Of a stretch of 64,000 bases of DNA, positions 9,846 to 20,157 are shown piece after piece. The first letter of the stretch is position 1; each line of letters opens with the position of its first letter. Source of the stretch: Liolophura sinensis (taxonomy: Eukaryota > Mollusca > Polyplacophora > Chitonida > Chitonidae); NCBI RefSeq assembly GCF_032854445.1, contig NC_088297.1:7179375-7243374 (forward strand). Reading direction: 5' to 3'. A program made the position numbers and the translations under genes. The notes below the pieces were generated by a model. That model saw only the letters and a program-made list of their open reading frames with translations. It ran no database searches and was not told the DNA's origin.

Positions 9846-9918
9846 AACTTTACGGACCCGCTGTCAACTTCACGGACCCGCTGGCAACTTTACGGACCCA
9901 CTGGCAACTCTACGTACA
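9846..9918. repeat. 20-bp tandem repeat, about 3.5 copies
   Basis: The unit AACTTTACGGACCCGCTGGC is repeated with single-base variants. Equivalent arrays of similar length lie at about 25918, 42994, 52958 and 62855. It is followed by a short (CAAA)n run whose copy number differs between units. Confidence 0.85.
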
Positions 9919-10024
9919 TCCTCACAAACAAACAAACAAACATGATTCATCAAACACAAACCGACATGGTGGAAATACTCCGCATTAGAGGTATGTTATG
10001 AAATAAAAATTCATTTCAGTATTA

Positions 10025-10205
10025 TTTATTTATTCATTTGATTGGTGTGTAACACATTGCTAAAAAAATAATGAACTTTTACGACTGCAGGCAGCATTAT
10101 GTCGGAGACAGCCGGGGAAAGCCAGGATTCCTGGCAAACCTCACATACGGCAGGGCAGGAAGCCAGCATAAGCTGGACTTTAAATCACAGCGAGCAAGGA
10201 GGCCC
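10025..10205 (-). mobile_element. Reversed, degenerate SINE (Q, unit 1)
   Basis: On the minus strand the element has a tRNA-like head with a decayed B box (complement of GACTTTAAATCACAGCGA) and a body ending in an A+T-rich tail. On the plus strand it shows TTTGATTGGTGTGTAACACA, then GGAGACAGCCGGGGAAAGCC and GAAGCCAGCATAAGCTGGAC. It is more diverged than the P SINEs. Copies: about 26100-26280, 43168-43354, 53132-53317 and 63034-63217. Confidence 0.7.
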
Positions 10206-10715
10206 AAATTTAAATGGAAAGAGAATCATATATTGATGTGTAGGTTAAGAGTTTAATGTGTAGATGCCCTTCATTTATGTCGCAGGTGACAGGAGTTTTT
10301 TTCCTTGCTAACAAGTGTTTGTTTAACATATAAATACTTCCTGTTTAATCATTCCTCAGCATGTCTCTGCACGGGCAGAATGAAGTCTCTCTCTTCAGTA
10401 TCCACTATTTTATCTTCATGTAAAATTTAGATTTGAACACTGCAGAAGAGGTCCATAAGACATGGGTAGGACCCGACAGAGCCAAGGCAATTATGAGTGG
10501 AAAAATATCAAACGTGGATACCGGAGTATATAACCGGTATGTAGCGTCTGATTTGCCAGTAGATCTAAGGGAAATCTTTGCTCAGTTGTGGACAGACAGT
10601 GCAGTGATTCTACGCTAGTGCACATTTTCTTTGAGCCGTTTAAATATTGTATTAAAGGTAGCAAAAACTATATCTGATTGTATACATTGTGGCACCATTC
10701 TTTTATACTTGATTT

Positions 10716-10877
10716 GAGGCCCCCAAGGCTCAGTTGATTACCTCTCTAGCGCAGTGTAATGGCCAAGGAGCCTCTCACCAGTGCCCTGTTTCCTCCCACC
10801 ATAATGCTGGCCACCCTTGCATAAGTGAAATATTCTTGAGTACGGCATAAAACACCAATCAAATAAATAAATAAAAT
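10716..10877 (+). mobile_element. Truncated forward SINE (Q, unit 1)
   Basis: The element keeps the A-box head (AAGGCTCAGTTGATTACC), then after CTCTCACCAGTGCCC passes directly to the body TTTCCTCCCACCATAATGCT and tail AGTGAAATATTCTTGAGTAC, ending in AAATAAATAAATAAAA. The B box and most of the middle are deleted. Each Q block has it. In units 1 and 5 it reads AGTTGATT and TAATGGCC; in units 2-4 it reads AGCTGATT and TAATGACC. Confidence 0.8.
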
Positions 10878-11520
10878 TTAGACTTGATTTAATTGCCTGT
10901 GATTTGTGAGAGCTCTCAATAGATGACTGGCATTGGAAGAGCAGTTGTGGATTATTACAGAATTCCTGATACACTAAGACCAGACAAATGGGGACACACA
11001 ATCACACCTTCCCTGAATCACAGATTTTATGCACTTTTTGGCAAGAAAGTCAGAATTTCATCTGAAAATTAAATGCATTTTTAAGTTCAAATTTCAACTT
11101 ACATGGCAAGACTGTCATGCTTCCTACTCAGTTCAAACAGCTTTAAAAATTGAAATTTTTCATACATTCTTCTGTCCAATGATTTGAGAGCACATTATCA
11201 GATAAAATTCCGTGGGACAAGGAGTATCATGCTCAGGGTTTTCAGTCCAGTAGCATTCAGGGCTAGCTGATTTTGATAGTTCTGAGAGTTAAAACATTTT
11301 AGTAAGTGGAAAACTGATTGTGGCCTGGCAGCTAAGCACATCATAGGATGTGTGTGTCCTGTTTTCATTTGTTTAGTCATGGTTTTCACTAAGCCCATAG
11401 CGATAGTTGAGAAGGGATTAGTATTGGTCCACATCAGTGCGCGAAGGAAATTTATAGGCTGTTTGCCTTACAAAAATAAAGAGAGAAAAATTTTGTGTTG
11501 CTTTACATGAGTGATCATGA

Positions 11521-11944
11521 GCATTACTGCTTCCCCTTGTGTAGAAATGCTTTGCTACATGTCAAGTACATTACTGTTTCACCTTGAGTGGAAATGCTTT
11601 GCTACATGTCGTGCGCATTACTCTTTCCCTTTGTGTGGAAATTTTCTGATACATGTCAAGCAGATTACTGTTTGCCTTTGTGTGGAAATGCTTTCCTACA
11701 TGTCATGCGCATTACTATTTCCCTTTGTGGGGAAATGCTTTGCTACATGTCATGTGCATTACTGTTTCACCTTGTGTGGAAATACTTTGCTACATGTCAT
11801 GTGCATTACTGTTTCACCCTGTGGGGAAATACTTTGCTACATGTAATGTGCATTACTGTTTCACCTTGTGGAGAAGTGCTTTACTACATGTCATGTGCAT
11901 TACTGTTTAACCTTGTTGGGAAATGCTTTGCTACATTTTTCTTC
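11521..11944. repeat. 47-bp minisatellite, 9 copies (unit 1)
   Basis: Units of the type CATTACTGTTTCACCTTGTG + TGGAAATGCTTTGCTACATG + TCATGTG are repeated nine times. Units 2, 3 and 4 of the array have three copies at 28575-28716, 44692-44833 and 54653-54794. Because 47 is not a multiple of 3, each reading frame cycles through the three possible peptides, which explains the 85-124-codon open frames here. I do not regard them as genes. Confidence 0.95.
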
Positions 11945-12217
11945 AATCATACAAATAAATAAACGTTTCTGTGCTTTTTCACAATATCTGTTGTAATATG
12001 GAGCTTTTTTTTTCTCAAAAGTACAGTGGATCAATGCTAGTGATTTTGTTCATTTTGTTCTTGTGGAATATTTCGTTAGCTCATGAAATATTACATTCTC
12101 TGTTTAAATGGAGCTTTGTTTTGGTTTATGATTTTTTTTTTTTTTTTTAGTTTTAACATGAAACACACCCTTCCTGATGGGTACCATGATACCTAATCGT
12201 TCTAAACTGTGACCTAC

Positions 12218-12422
12218 CGAGGTGGACGGGGTCTGCTAGCCTGATCAATTGAAGCAGAGGGTCAGTGGCCTTCACAGCTTTTTCCACACCGGCAGCCGAC
12301 TTCCCGTCTCCATCAGTGGTCTCATAGTTGACCAGCATGTCCTGCAGCCAAAGATAATACAGCCAAGAGTATCTCGCACGTCTCTGTGTGACCACAACTT
12401 GTGGACAGCTCCAGAGTCTCCA
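12218..12422 (-). CDS. Exon-like open frame, unrecognised protein (partial)
   Basis: On the minus strand an open frame runs without a stop from before 12422 through 12218, where CACCTCG|GTAGGT forms a good splice donor at phase 1. A possible acceptor is CTTGAG just upstream (12423-12428). The peptide includes RYSWLYYLWLQDMLVNYE, then GDGKSAAGVEKAVKATDPLL and IRLADPVHL, with normal protein-like composition. Units 2-4 contain a truncated copy with a stop codon (AGA to TGA) and no donor. This contrast supports real coding origin here. I cannot name the family. A start codon and the rest of the gene are not visible. Confidence 0.45.
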
Positions 12423-13692
12423 CTCAAGTAGGTAACATTCGGGCACAAATATTGCCACAGTGTTCGGGTTTTGCGGATTTAGGTACAGTGCCATGAGACC
12501 AAACATCAAAGTGGAAGTAAACGGAAAGTTGATTGTAATCTGTGGCCAGGAAATGGGTAAGGGGAGATAACTTAGCAATTTCCTGTTACTCACCTGGTAC
12601 ATATATAGCAATTAGTGACGTCTGCTTCACAGACTATGTTTATGACAAGTGATTTCTGGCATTTTGTTGTGTGATGTCAGAGCTGGAAGTTGGCAGACTA
12701 TCCTGAATAATTATTCTTGCTTAAAAATTGTGATTCTTGGGGTACTGGTTTTAGATTGCTGTACGAGTTAAAACACATTTTTTTTTCTCACTGAATTATT
12801 TTCAAACAGTGGATACACGGAATCCTCCATAACTGTGCACATGTGGTAGGATGCTGGTTGTTTGCATTCAGTTGTCTTACCAACAGCTGGCATGTATTTG
12901 TTGTGAAGCGAGACAGCATTTTCGCGAAAACAGGAAAATACAAGACGAACGCACGAAACCAATCAGGATAGCTAACAATACTTCAAAAGGAGTGTTCACC
13001 CTTGTTTTTGTTGCCCCGCAGAAGTGTAAAAATGTGATGGCGAACTTCATTTTTCTTTCTTTTGTGTCATGTATTGTGTTCATAAATAAAGAGAAAAGCT
13101 GTGCTTTTCTTTTTTTTTGTTTTGTTTTTTAGCATCAGAAATATCATTGAGTAATTTGGCTGCACAAATTTAAACATGTTCTTACTTATTGCGCCAGGCA
13201 TTAACAATTGAAGCCTTCATGATAATGCTCCTAGTGATTCAGGTAGTTGTCCAAAGTCCTCTTTAAATGGCTTTGAAGTAAGGTATCAATTGGATTAGGT
13301 GCATAATGAAATAGCAAAATAAATATGTGACAGAAATTTAAGGCATCAGAACTGGGGTTGGTGTTTTTATTCTTGTTTGAAATCATTTGTATAAAATAAC
13401 GAATTAGCGTCATGGCAATTTGGTGGTGGTGATAAGGGGGAGAGATGCCTTTCGTTGCCGATTGTAAAAAACAAAAAAAAAAACACAAAACTTATCAAGA
13501 GCGATTTATCAAGGTAGAGTTGCACCTGTAAATTAAGTTATCTTCCATAAAAAATTTTAACTTTTCCACCTTACGAACTTTTTTTTTCGATCCAAATTAA
13601 ATTAAATGTTTCCGATTATGTGCCGTTATGTGAATGTGTACACCGTCTACCTTTCTCCTGTCTGACTGTGTTACTCCAATGTACTGATCATA

Positions 13693-14073
13693 ATGTTGCC
13701 TTTAAATAAACTGAATTTACAATTTAATTTCGTAACAAATTTCTCTGATAGAGGAAATTACATTTTACTAGGATCTTATAAATTGATTGAAAAAAAGATT
13801 GATATGTTTTTCAAAAAAGAAAAACATGCTGCCAAGCATTGGTCCATTATTTCGCGGGCAGTTGTTTTAAATGTAACGTTTGATAAACTCCAGATAGAGC
13901 TGGAACAGACCAAACTGATTCTAGCAGCTAAACCAAGGCAGATAAAAACGAATTATAGAAACAGGCCTACAAGAGTCAGGCCGCTGAGGAAGTTGCCTGG
14001 AGGACAAGAGGCAAAGCTAGCTACATGTAACTATACAGCTGTTCATACAAAACTGCTTACCCACCCACAATAA
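13693..14073 (+). CDS. Hypothetical 126-codon open frame
   Basis: This ATG-to-stop frame lies in the unit-1-only segment. It is lysine- and asparagine-rich at the start and arginine/proline-rich near residues 85-105 (RNRPTRVRPLRKLPGG). No domain is recognised and there is no duplicate to test for constraint. AT-rich DNA can yield such a frame by chance. Confidence that it is a gene is low. Confidence 0.15.
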   Translation: MLPLNKLNLQFNFVTNFSDRGNYILLGSYKLIEKKIDMFFKKEKHAAKHWSIISRAVVLNVTFDKLQIELEQTKLILAAKPRQIKTNYRNRPTRVRPLRKLPGGQEAKLATCNYTAVHTKLLTHPQ

Positions 14074-14393
14074 CGGCAAAATTTGCCAAACTTAGATCCA
14101 GAATGGAGCTACCATCACACACAGCTATGGAACATCGGAAGGTGCGCGTCAGCACCCTCATATGTGAAGTATTAACAGGGAAATATTCAGGTTCCTCAAA
14201 TGACTAGAACCGGTTGCCAGTCAAACAACATAGGGGCTTGCACAGTAAACCACATGTCTTTAAGTATTATGGGTGTCACAGTTTTACAACCATTTCAGCT
14301 TAACAACGTAACATATATACAGGGCACAGCATTAATAAGTTAGCTATTGTTTACAAAAACAAATAATATCTACAGACTCTAGTCTCCAAATTT

Positions 14394-14574
14394 ACAGACT
14401 TCGACAAAGTAGAAACTTGGGTGTGACAATGGACACCATTCGGAACACCTTTAAATTGCGTCTTCCTACGGAAACCGGTATCTGACATGATCATACCATC
14501 GCCATTTACAACCCATTCAAATAGTGATTTTACGTAACCCTGCTTTGGGGACGTCTGCAATAAAGTACAAAATG
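14394..14574. repeat. 181-bp direct repeat, left copy
   Basis: From ACAGACTTCGACAAAGTAG through CTTGGGTGTGACAATGGACA to TTTTACGTAACCCTGCTTT, this matches 18074-18254 with about 15% differences. The pair encloses the minisatellite. Both are direct, so they are not terminal inverted repeats of a DNA transposon. They could be an old tandem duplication into which the satellite grew, or ends of an element with terminal direct repeats. Confidence 0.75.
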
Positions 14575-15149
14575 CAAGCCAGCGTGTTTGGACTGCTCTG
14601 TCATCTCTTCATTCAAATCCAGGATATGTGTATACAGACAATGATTCTGAATAAAAGTCACTGTATCCTTCCTATTAGTCGACATCCTACGCAATGTTCT
14701 CTATTTGTTACACCGCCTTTCTAAGGTTTTCCCTTTACAATTCATGATGGCTCGACGATTTTGACCATGGTCAAATTTGTGCACGTTTGGGTATTAAATA
14801 ACCAAATATAGCCACGCATTGCTTACGAATGCTAAGTTTATTGTACATCATGAACCGTGTTTCTATTAAGATTGCAAATATTATCCTTTTGGAACTCTCA
14901 CTGTGACTATCAGCGATTATCATTCATTCATTCATTTATTCTCACTGTGTAGAGGTGTTCACAACGGTCTCCAATGTCCTTACTGGTATGCCTTTTGTCT
15001 AATTGATCACTTACGCCCTGGAAATACGCTCATGCACAAACCTTGACAAACAGCTATCCATTGCTTGATAAAAAGTAGACGTTCCAAACTGTAGTCAGAA
15101 TATAAAGACGTACAGAGTTGAGAGGGCTCATTTCTCGCAATAGGAACCC

Positions 15150-18073
15150 CCCCCCCAATAAAAACCTCTCAGATTAATAACAGCCAAACCATTTTCCCCG
15201 TTTTATGACCATACAAGTTTACAGAATGAGGTGTCTCAGATTGGTGACAGTCTAACCTTTTACCCCATTTTATGATAATACAATTTGGACAAATCAGGGG
15301 GAACGGTCACAGATTGCAGACAGCGTAATCTTTTCCCCGTTTTATGGCCATATACGTTTGCTAAATCCAAGGCAGGCCAAATATGGGGAACTGTCAAAAA
15401 TTGCTGAAACCCAAACATTTTTCTCCTTTTTTCTGACAAAACAAGCTGTCCGCATCAGGGGAACAGTCAAAAATTGGTAACACCCAAACTCCCGTTTTAT
15501 AACAATATTCGCTTGCCAACTCTGAGGAACTGTAACAGAATGATGACACCTAAAGCTTTTACCCTCTTTTATGACCTTGCAAGTTTCTTGAATCATAAGA
15601 AGTGTTTTAGATTGGTGACAATCAAACCCTTTTCGCCATTTTAGAAGAAAACAGGTTTGTCTAATCGGGGGAACTGTCACAGATTGGTGACACCCAAACC
15701 ATTTTCCCGGTTTTACAAGAATACAGGTTCGCCTAATCGGGGGGGGGGGGGGGGAACTGTCACAGATTGGTGACAACCAAACCATTTTCCCCGTTTTATG
15801 ACAACACTAGATAGCCAATTAAGGGGAACTGTCACAGATTTTTGACAGCCAAATCAGCGGAACTGTCACCGATTTGTGAAAAATAAAACTTTTGCCCTGT
15901 TTTATGATCTTTCAAGTTTCTTGAATGACAATAAGTGTCTCAGGTTGAAGGCACCCAAACCTTTTTTCCGGTTTTATGACAATACACGCTTGCTAAGTCA
16001 GAGGAACTGTCACAGACTGGTGACACTCAAACTCTTTTCCCTGTTTCGTGACAATATAGGCTACCCAAATCAGAGGAGATGTTACAGTTCGGTGACAGGA
16101 AACTCAGACGAACTGTCTCAAAGTGGTGACAGACAAAGCTTTTGCCCTCTTGTATGATCGTCCAGGTTTGTTGAGTGAGAAGAAGTGTCTCACTGTTGAC
16201 ACCCAAAGACTTATCCCTCTTTTATGACAATGCAAGCTTGTCGAATCAGGGGAACTGTCACAGATTGGTGACAGCCAATCCCTTTTCTCCGTTTTATGAC
16301 AAGACAGGCTACCCAAATCAGAGGAACTGTCAGAGGTTGGTGACAGCAAAACACTTTTCACTGTTTCATAAGAGTAGAGACTTGGTGAAAAAGGCTCACT
16401 GTCTGAGATTGGTGACAGCCAAACCATATCCCCGTTTTGGGACCATATAATTTTGCGTAATCCGAGGAACTGTCAAAGGCTGATGACAGTAAAATTCTTT
16501 TCTCAGTTTTAGGAGAGAAGTTGTCTAAATGAGACGAAGTGTCTCACATTGGTGACACCCAAACTCTTATCCCCGGTTTATGACAATACAAGTTAACGAA
16601 ATCACGGGAATTGTCAGAAATTCGTGACAGCTAAACCCTTTACCCATTTTGTAAATATAGAATTTGGACAAATCAAAAGAACTATCACAGATTGGTGACG
16701 GCCAATCCCTATCTTACAGTTGTATAATAATACCATTTAGGCCGAATCATGGAAACTGTAACAGATTGGTGACACCCAAACCCTTTTCCCTGTTTTATGA
16801 CAACGGAAGTGAGCCATATCACATGAACTCTCACAGATTGGTGACACCCAAACCATTTTTCCGCCTTTATGACATCTCATATGAGGGGAACTGTCACAGA
16901 TCTGTGTCAGACAAAACTTTTGCCCTGTTTTATGATCCTCCAAGTTTGGTGAATAACAAGAAGTGTCTCAGGTTGATGACACCGAAAACTTTTCTCCGGT
17001 TTTATACTAAAACACGCTTGCTAAGTCAGAGGAACTCTCACATACTAGTGACACCCAAATCCTTTTTCCCGTTTCGTGACAAAACCAGCTACTCAAATCA
17101 GAGAAACTGTCACAGCTTGGTGACAGTCAAACCTTTTTGACCGTTTTATGACAATACACGCTACCCAGATCGTTGGAACTGCTACATATTGGTGACACCA
17201 AAACCCTTTCCCTTGTTTTATGACAATACAGCCTTGGCGAATTAGGCGAACTGTCAAAGTTTGGAGACGTCCTAACCATTTCCCCGTTTTACGACAATAA
17301 AATGGTGCGTAATCCGAGGAACTGTCAAAGATTGATGACAGCTAAATTCTTTTCCCAGTTTTAGGAGGAGAGAAGTTTTCTAATCGAGATAAAGTGACAG
17401 AGATTGGTGACAGCCAAGGCATTTCCCCGTTTTAGAACCATGTAATTTTGCGTAGTCCAATTAAATGTCAAAGATTGATGACAGCTAAATTCTTCTTCCA
17501 CTTTTAGGACAAGAGAAGTTGTATAAATGAGACGAAGTATCACAGATTGGTTACACCCAAACCCTTTTCCCCCGTTTTATGACAATACAAGTTAGGCAAA
17601 TCAGGGGAATTGTCAGAGATTGGTGATAGCCAAATCCTTTTCCTAGATTATAAAAATACAATTTGGATGAATCCGGGGAACTGTCACATTTTGGTGACAC
17701 CCAAACATTTTTCCCAGTATTATGACAATACAAGTGAGTCAAATCAGAGCAAATGTCACAGACTGGTGACACTCAAATGAGGGGAACTGTCACAAACTGA
17801 TGATAGACAAAGATTTTACCCTTTTGTATGATCGTCCAAGTTTGTTGAGTGAGAAGAAGTGTCTCAGACTGATGACACCCAAAGCCTTATCCCTGCTTTA
17901 TGACAATACAATGTTGTCGAATCCCGGGAATTGTCACAGATTGGTCACAGCCAAACACTTTTTCCCGTTTGATGGCAATAAAGGCTGCCCTACTCAGAGG
18001 AACTGTCACAGCTTGGTGACAGTCAATCCTTTGTGACTGTTTCATGACAACAGAGCCTAACCAAATCAGAGGA
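15150..18073. repeat. Minisatellite, ~72-76-bp units, roughly 35-40 copies
   Basis: The repeating unit reads approximately GGGGAACTGTCACAGATTGG, TGACAGCCAAACCATTTTCC, CCGTTTTATGACAATACAAG and TTTGCCAAATCA. Units differ from each other by many substitutions and a few are longer or shorter. Each has an inner inverted repeat CTGTCAC-N6-GTGACAG and an outer pair GGGGAA...TTCCCC. A run of 16 G lies at 15739-15754. The many open frames on both strands (60-158 codons) come from this repetition and are not genes. It is present only in unit 1. Confidence 0.9.
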
Positions 18074-18254
18074 ACAGATTTCGAGAAAGTAAAAACTTGG
18101 GTGTGACAATGGACACCATTTGAAACACCTTTAAATTGCTTCTTGCCACGGAAGCCGGTATCTGACATAATCATACCAAACGCCATTTACAACCTTTTTA
18201 AATAGGGATTTTACGTAACCCTGCTTTCTGGTCGTCTGCAAAAAAGTGGAAAAT
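18074..18254. repeat. 181-bp direct repeat, right copy
   Basis: Right partner of 14394-14574. It begins immediately at the end of the minisatellite (ACAGATTTCGAGAAAG) and is followed at about 18262 by a reverse-oriented CTCAAAGAGTTAT motif, the complement of the GGGAGATAACTC family. Confidence 0.75.
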
Positions 18255-18557
18255 GGAATCGCCATGTCTCAAAGAGTTATACCCCCTGTTTTCATTATTT
18301 GCCTAAAGTATTCATGGAATTTGCTTCCTTCTTTAATTTACATCATACAAAACATGCTAACTTCCAGTACTACAGGTCTTTTAATAATGAATAAATTCAC
18401 CGTCTCCACTATACTTATTTTGTTTGTAGAATAACACATTTTGCCTCTCAATATTATAAATATTAATGTCAGGCTATTATCATCATTTTTGTCATGATGT
18501 TTGGTTTTTCGTGCTGTTAATTCTTCAGAAACAACCTTACCTTTACCACAGTCCTGG

Positions 18558-18735
18558 AGTATTGGATACCTGGGGACAAACCAAGTGAATTGCATTATTG
18601 CCAGAGACCAAAACGAATAGTTACACCGCAGACTGGCAGGCCAGGGTGGACAAAAACAACCCACTGTGAGTACGACATAACATATGGATAAGGGGAGGTA
18701 ACTCAGCCATTTCTGTGGCATGCAAAGCACCGTTA
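18558..18735 (+). repeat. GGGAGGTAACTC dispersed motif element (unit 1 only)
   Basis: The run TACACCGCAGACTGGCAGG, then a GGGTGGACAAAAACAACCCA segment and the core AAGGGGAGGTAACTCAGCCA aligns with the linker elements at 31381, 47505 and 57372 over about 110 bp. It is a clear family member at an independent site. Confidence 0.75.
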
Positions 18736-19591
18736 TTATTTAAAACTTGATTAACTGTCGGTCTTTGCACTCCATTAGCAGAAAATTATTACCAATTACC
18801 TATTTTTATGGACACTTTATGCTACATTATTGTAGAAAATTCGTCTTTTCGTATCCGTGACTGGGAGTGATTCCCAACCTTCATTTTAACTGATTTCTTC
18901 TGTGTCAAATTTTTATCTGTGCATGAATATACAAGAAAGCAATCTTACATACTCTTCCTTTCATGTGTAGGACATCAATCCACTTCTTAATTGCAAGCAT
19001 ATATTATTTCCACTTTTGGCACCCAGAAAATATCTCATACTCCTAATAAGCTGTTCATGACACACAGTAATAGCTTCGCTTTTGAACCATCTTTTGACAT
19101 TATTAAAAAACATGTCTTCTTGCAAAGAGTCTTGTGACCCTATTTTCAAAATTATGATTTGTTTTCATGTAAGCTGTCACTCTCTTATACACATTCAACA
19201 ACGTCATCAGCATGAAATAATGCAGTCTCTCACAGGAAGTCTATTATTGGTTTTCAAAGACCTAAATAATGGATATTATACAAAGGCACATAAATCTGAA
19301 ACTGTTTTTACAGTGACAAAGGTTAAATTTTTCACAAAACTGGCTCAACAGTACCTGAACAAATATACTGGACCAGCTAAACATTGAGCAGACTTGGTGT
19401 CACAGACCAACAGGAAAATGAAGCCCTACTTATCATAGCCATTTAACTTCATCTTCCTCTCAGCTGTCATCATAATGCTCACATCCATGTTCATGATGCA
19501 TACACAGCTTAGTGCCATCTGTGAAAACAAGAGGTTTGGTCTTCATCTGGTTTTCATCTGGTCAAATACTTTTTGAACGTTTGAACGAATA

Positions 19592-19921
19592 CCTGCCCCG
19601 ATGGCTCACTTGGTAGAGCGTCTCTTTCGAGCGGTAGATCCAAGCTCCATCCTGGGTTGGGTCACACACGCATTGAGTCCAGTATTAAGGGGATAGTGCA
19701 ACGACTTGTTAGCCTGTATCAGTATTATGCTTTGGGCCGGACGCCTCGCTTACCTTCAGGAAGTCGTCTCTGTCAAGCAGCACTAGATAAAAGAGCAGTG
19801 GAAATCCATCCTGCAACAAGGAGGCACATTACACGTACATGCACTCTAAGGAATCCTCTGTTGTTGTATCAATGCAAAATTTTTAAGTACAACGTTAAAT
19901 CCTAACCACTCAATCAGTCAG
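19592..19921 (+). mobile_element. Second tRNA-derived SINE family (R, unit 1)
   Basis: The head CCCCGATGGCTCACTTGGTA + GAGCGTC resembles a tRNA 5' half with an A box; the B-box region is GCGGTAGATCCAAGCTCCAT, partly decayed. The body continues through GGGCCGGACGCCTCGCTTAC to a 3' end AAGTACAACGTTAAATCCTA followed by a simple CAATCAGTCAGT tail. Body and tail differ from the P/Q SINEs. Copies: 29583-29913, 45704-46034 and 55630-55958. Head to tail is about 330 bp. Confidence 0.75.
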
Positions 19922-20074
19922 TAAAACATTTACACATATAATATGCAACCTTCTTCATTTTCATGCGTGTCAAATTAGCTTAGAATTTACAAAATACCCA
20001 CATGAAAATTGTTACAGTCACAGTTTACATTACAAGCCTTCAATCCCAATTAACTTTATGTACACAGGAGTTAT

Positions 20075-20157
20075 CCTTGATCTGTTTCCATCGTCGTATG
20101 ACTGAAACATTGTTGAGTACGGCGCTAAACCCCAAGCACTCACTTCTTGATCTGTTT
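20075..20157 (+). mobile_element. 57-bp SINE tail with 13-bp target-site duplication (R, unit 1)
   Basis: CCTTGATCTGTTT occurs at 20075-20087 and, with one change, at 20145-20157. Between them lies a 57-bp 5'-truncated element with GTTGAGTACGGCGCTAAACC and an end in CACTCACT. The duplication marks target-primed insertion of a retroposon. Units 2-4 have it at 30063-30145, 46184-46266 and 56108-56190, so it predates the array. Confidence 0.85.

Larger units (their letters stand above)
5607..12172 (+). repeat. Block Q, unit 1
   Basis: This 6.57-kb block is present five times in the window in the same orientation. Landmarks in order: poly-C tract (5869), repeat a (about 5925-6305), two AAGGGGAGGTAA motifs (7410, 7878), repeat b with a 96-nt exon-like segment (8817), a 20-bp minisatellite (9846-9918), a reversed SINE (10025), a truncated forward SINE (10716) and a 47-bp minisatellite (11521). 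An open frame of 68 codons at 5617-5823 survives in all five units, but I do not recognise it. Stretches between landmarks, such as 6310-7400 and 9200-9840, show nothing I can assign. Confidence 0.9.
12173..19182. other. Unit-1-only segment
   Basis: This region between Q and R has no counterpart in units 2-4, except a relic of 12250-12421. Contents: an intact exon-like minus-strand frame (12218-12422), a GGGGAGATAACTTAGC motif element near 12540-12605, a hypothetical frame (13693-14073), 181-bp direct repeats (14394 and 18074), a long minisatellite (15150-18073) and a further motif element (18558-18735). In 12620-13690, 14075-14393, 14575-15150 and 18736-19182 I see only AT-rich sequence with short homopolymers and nothing I can assign. 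Confidence 0.8.

Noticed and set aside
11511-11962. Three overlapping plus-strand frames of 85-124 codons with cysteine-rich repeats
   Set aside because: They are produced by the 47-bp minisatellite read in three phases; the other units have only three repeats and correspondingly short frames.
15150-18073. CRISPR-like array
   Set aside because: The whole unit repeats, without unique spacers between short identical repeats, units are diverged, and the context is eukaryotic.
15342-18186. Numerous open frames on both strands, including one of 158 codons with His/Ser-rich repeated motifs
   Set aside because: All arise from the ~75-bp minisatellite; the repeated peptide is a by-product, found on both strands.
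19592-19665. Functional tRNA gene in R
   Set aside because: Same reasoning: a tRNA-like A box with a decayed B box and a 3' body typical of a SINE, repeated in four units.
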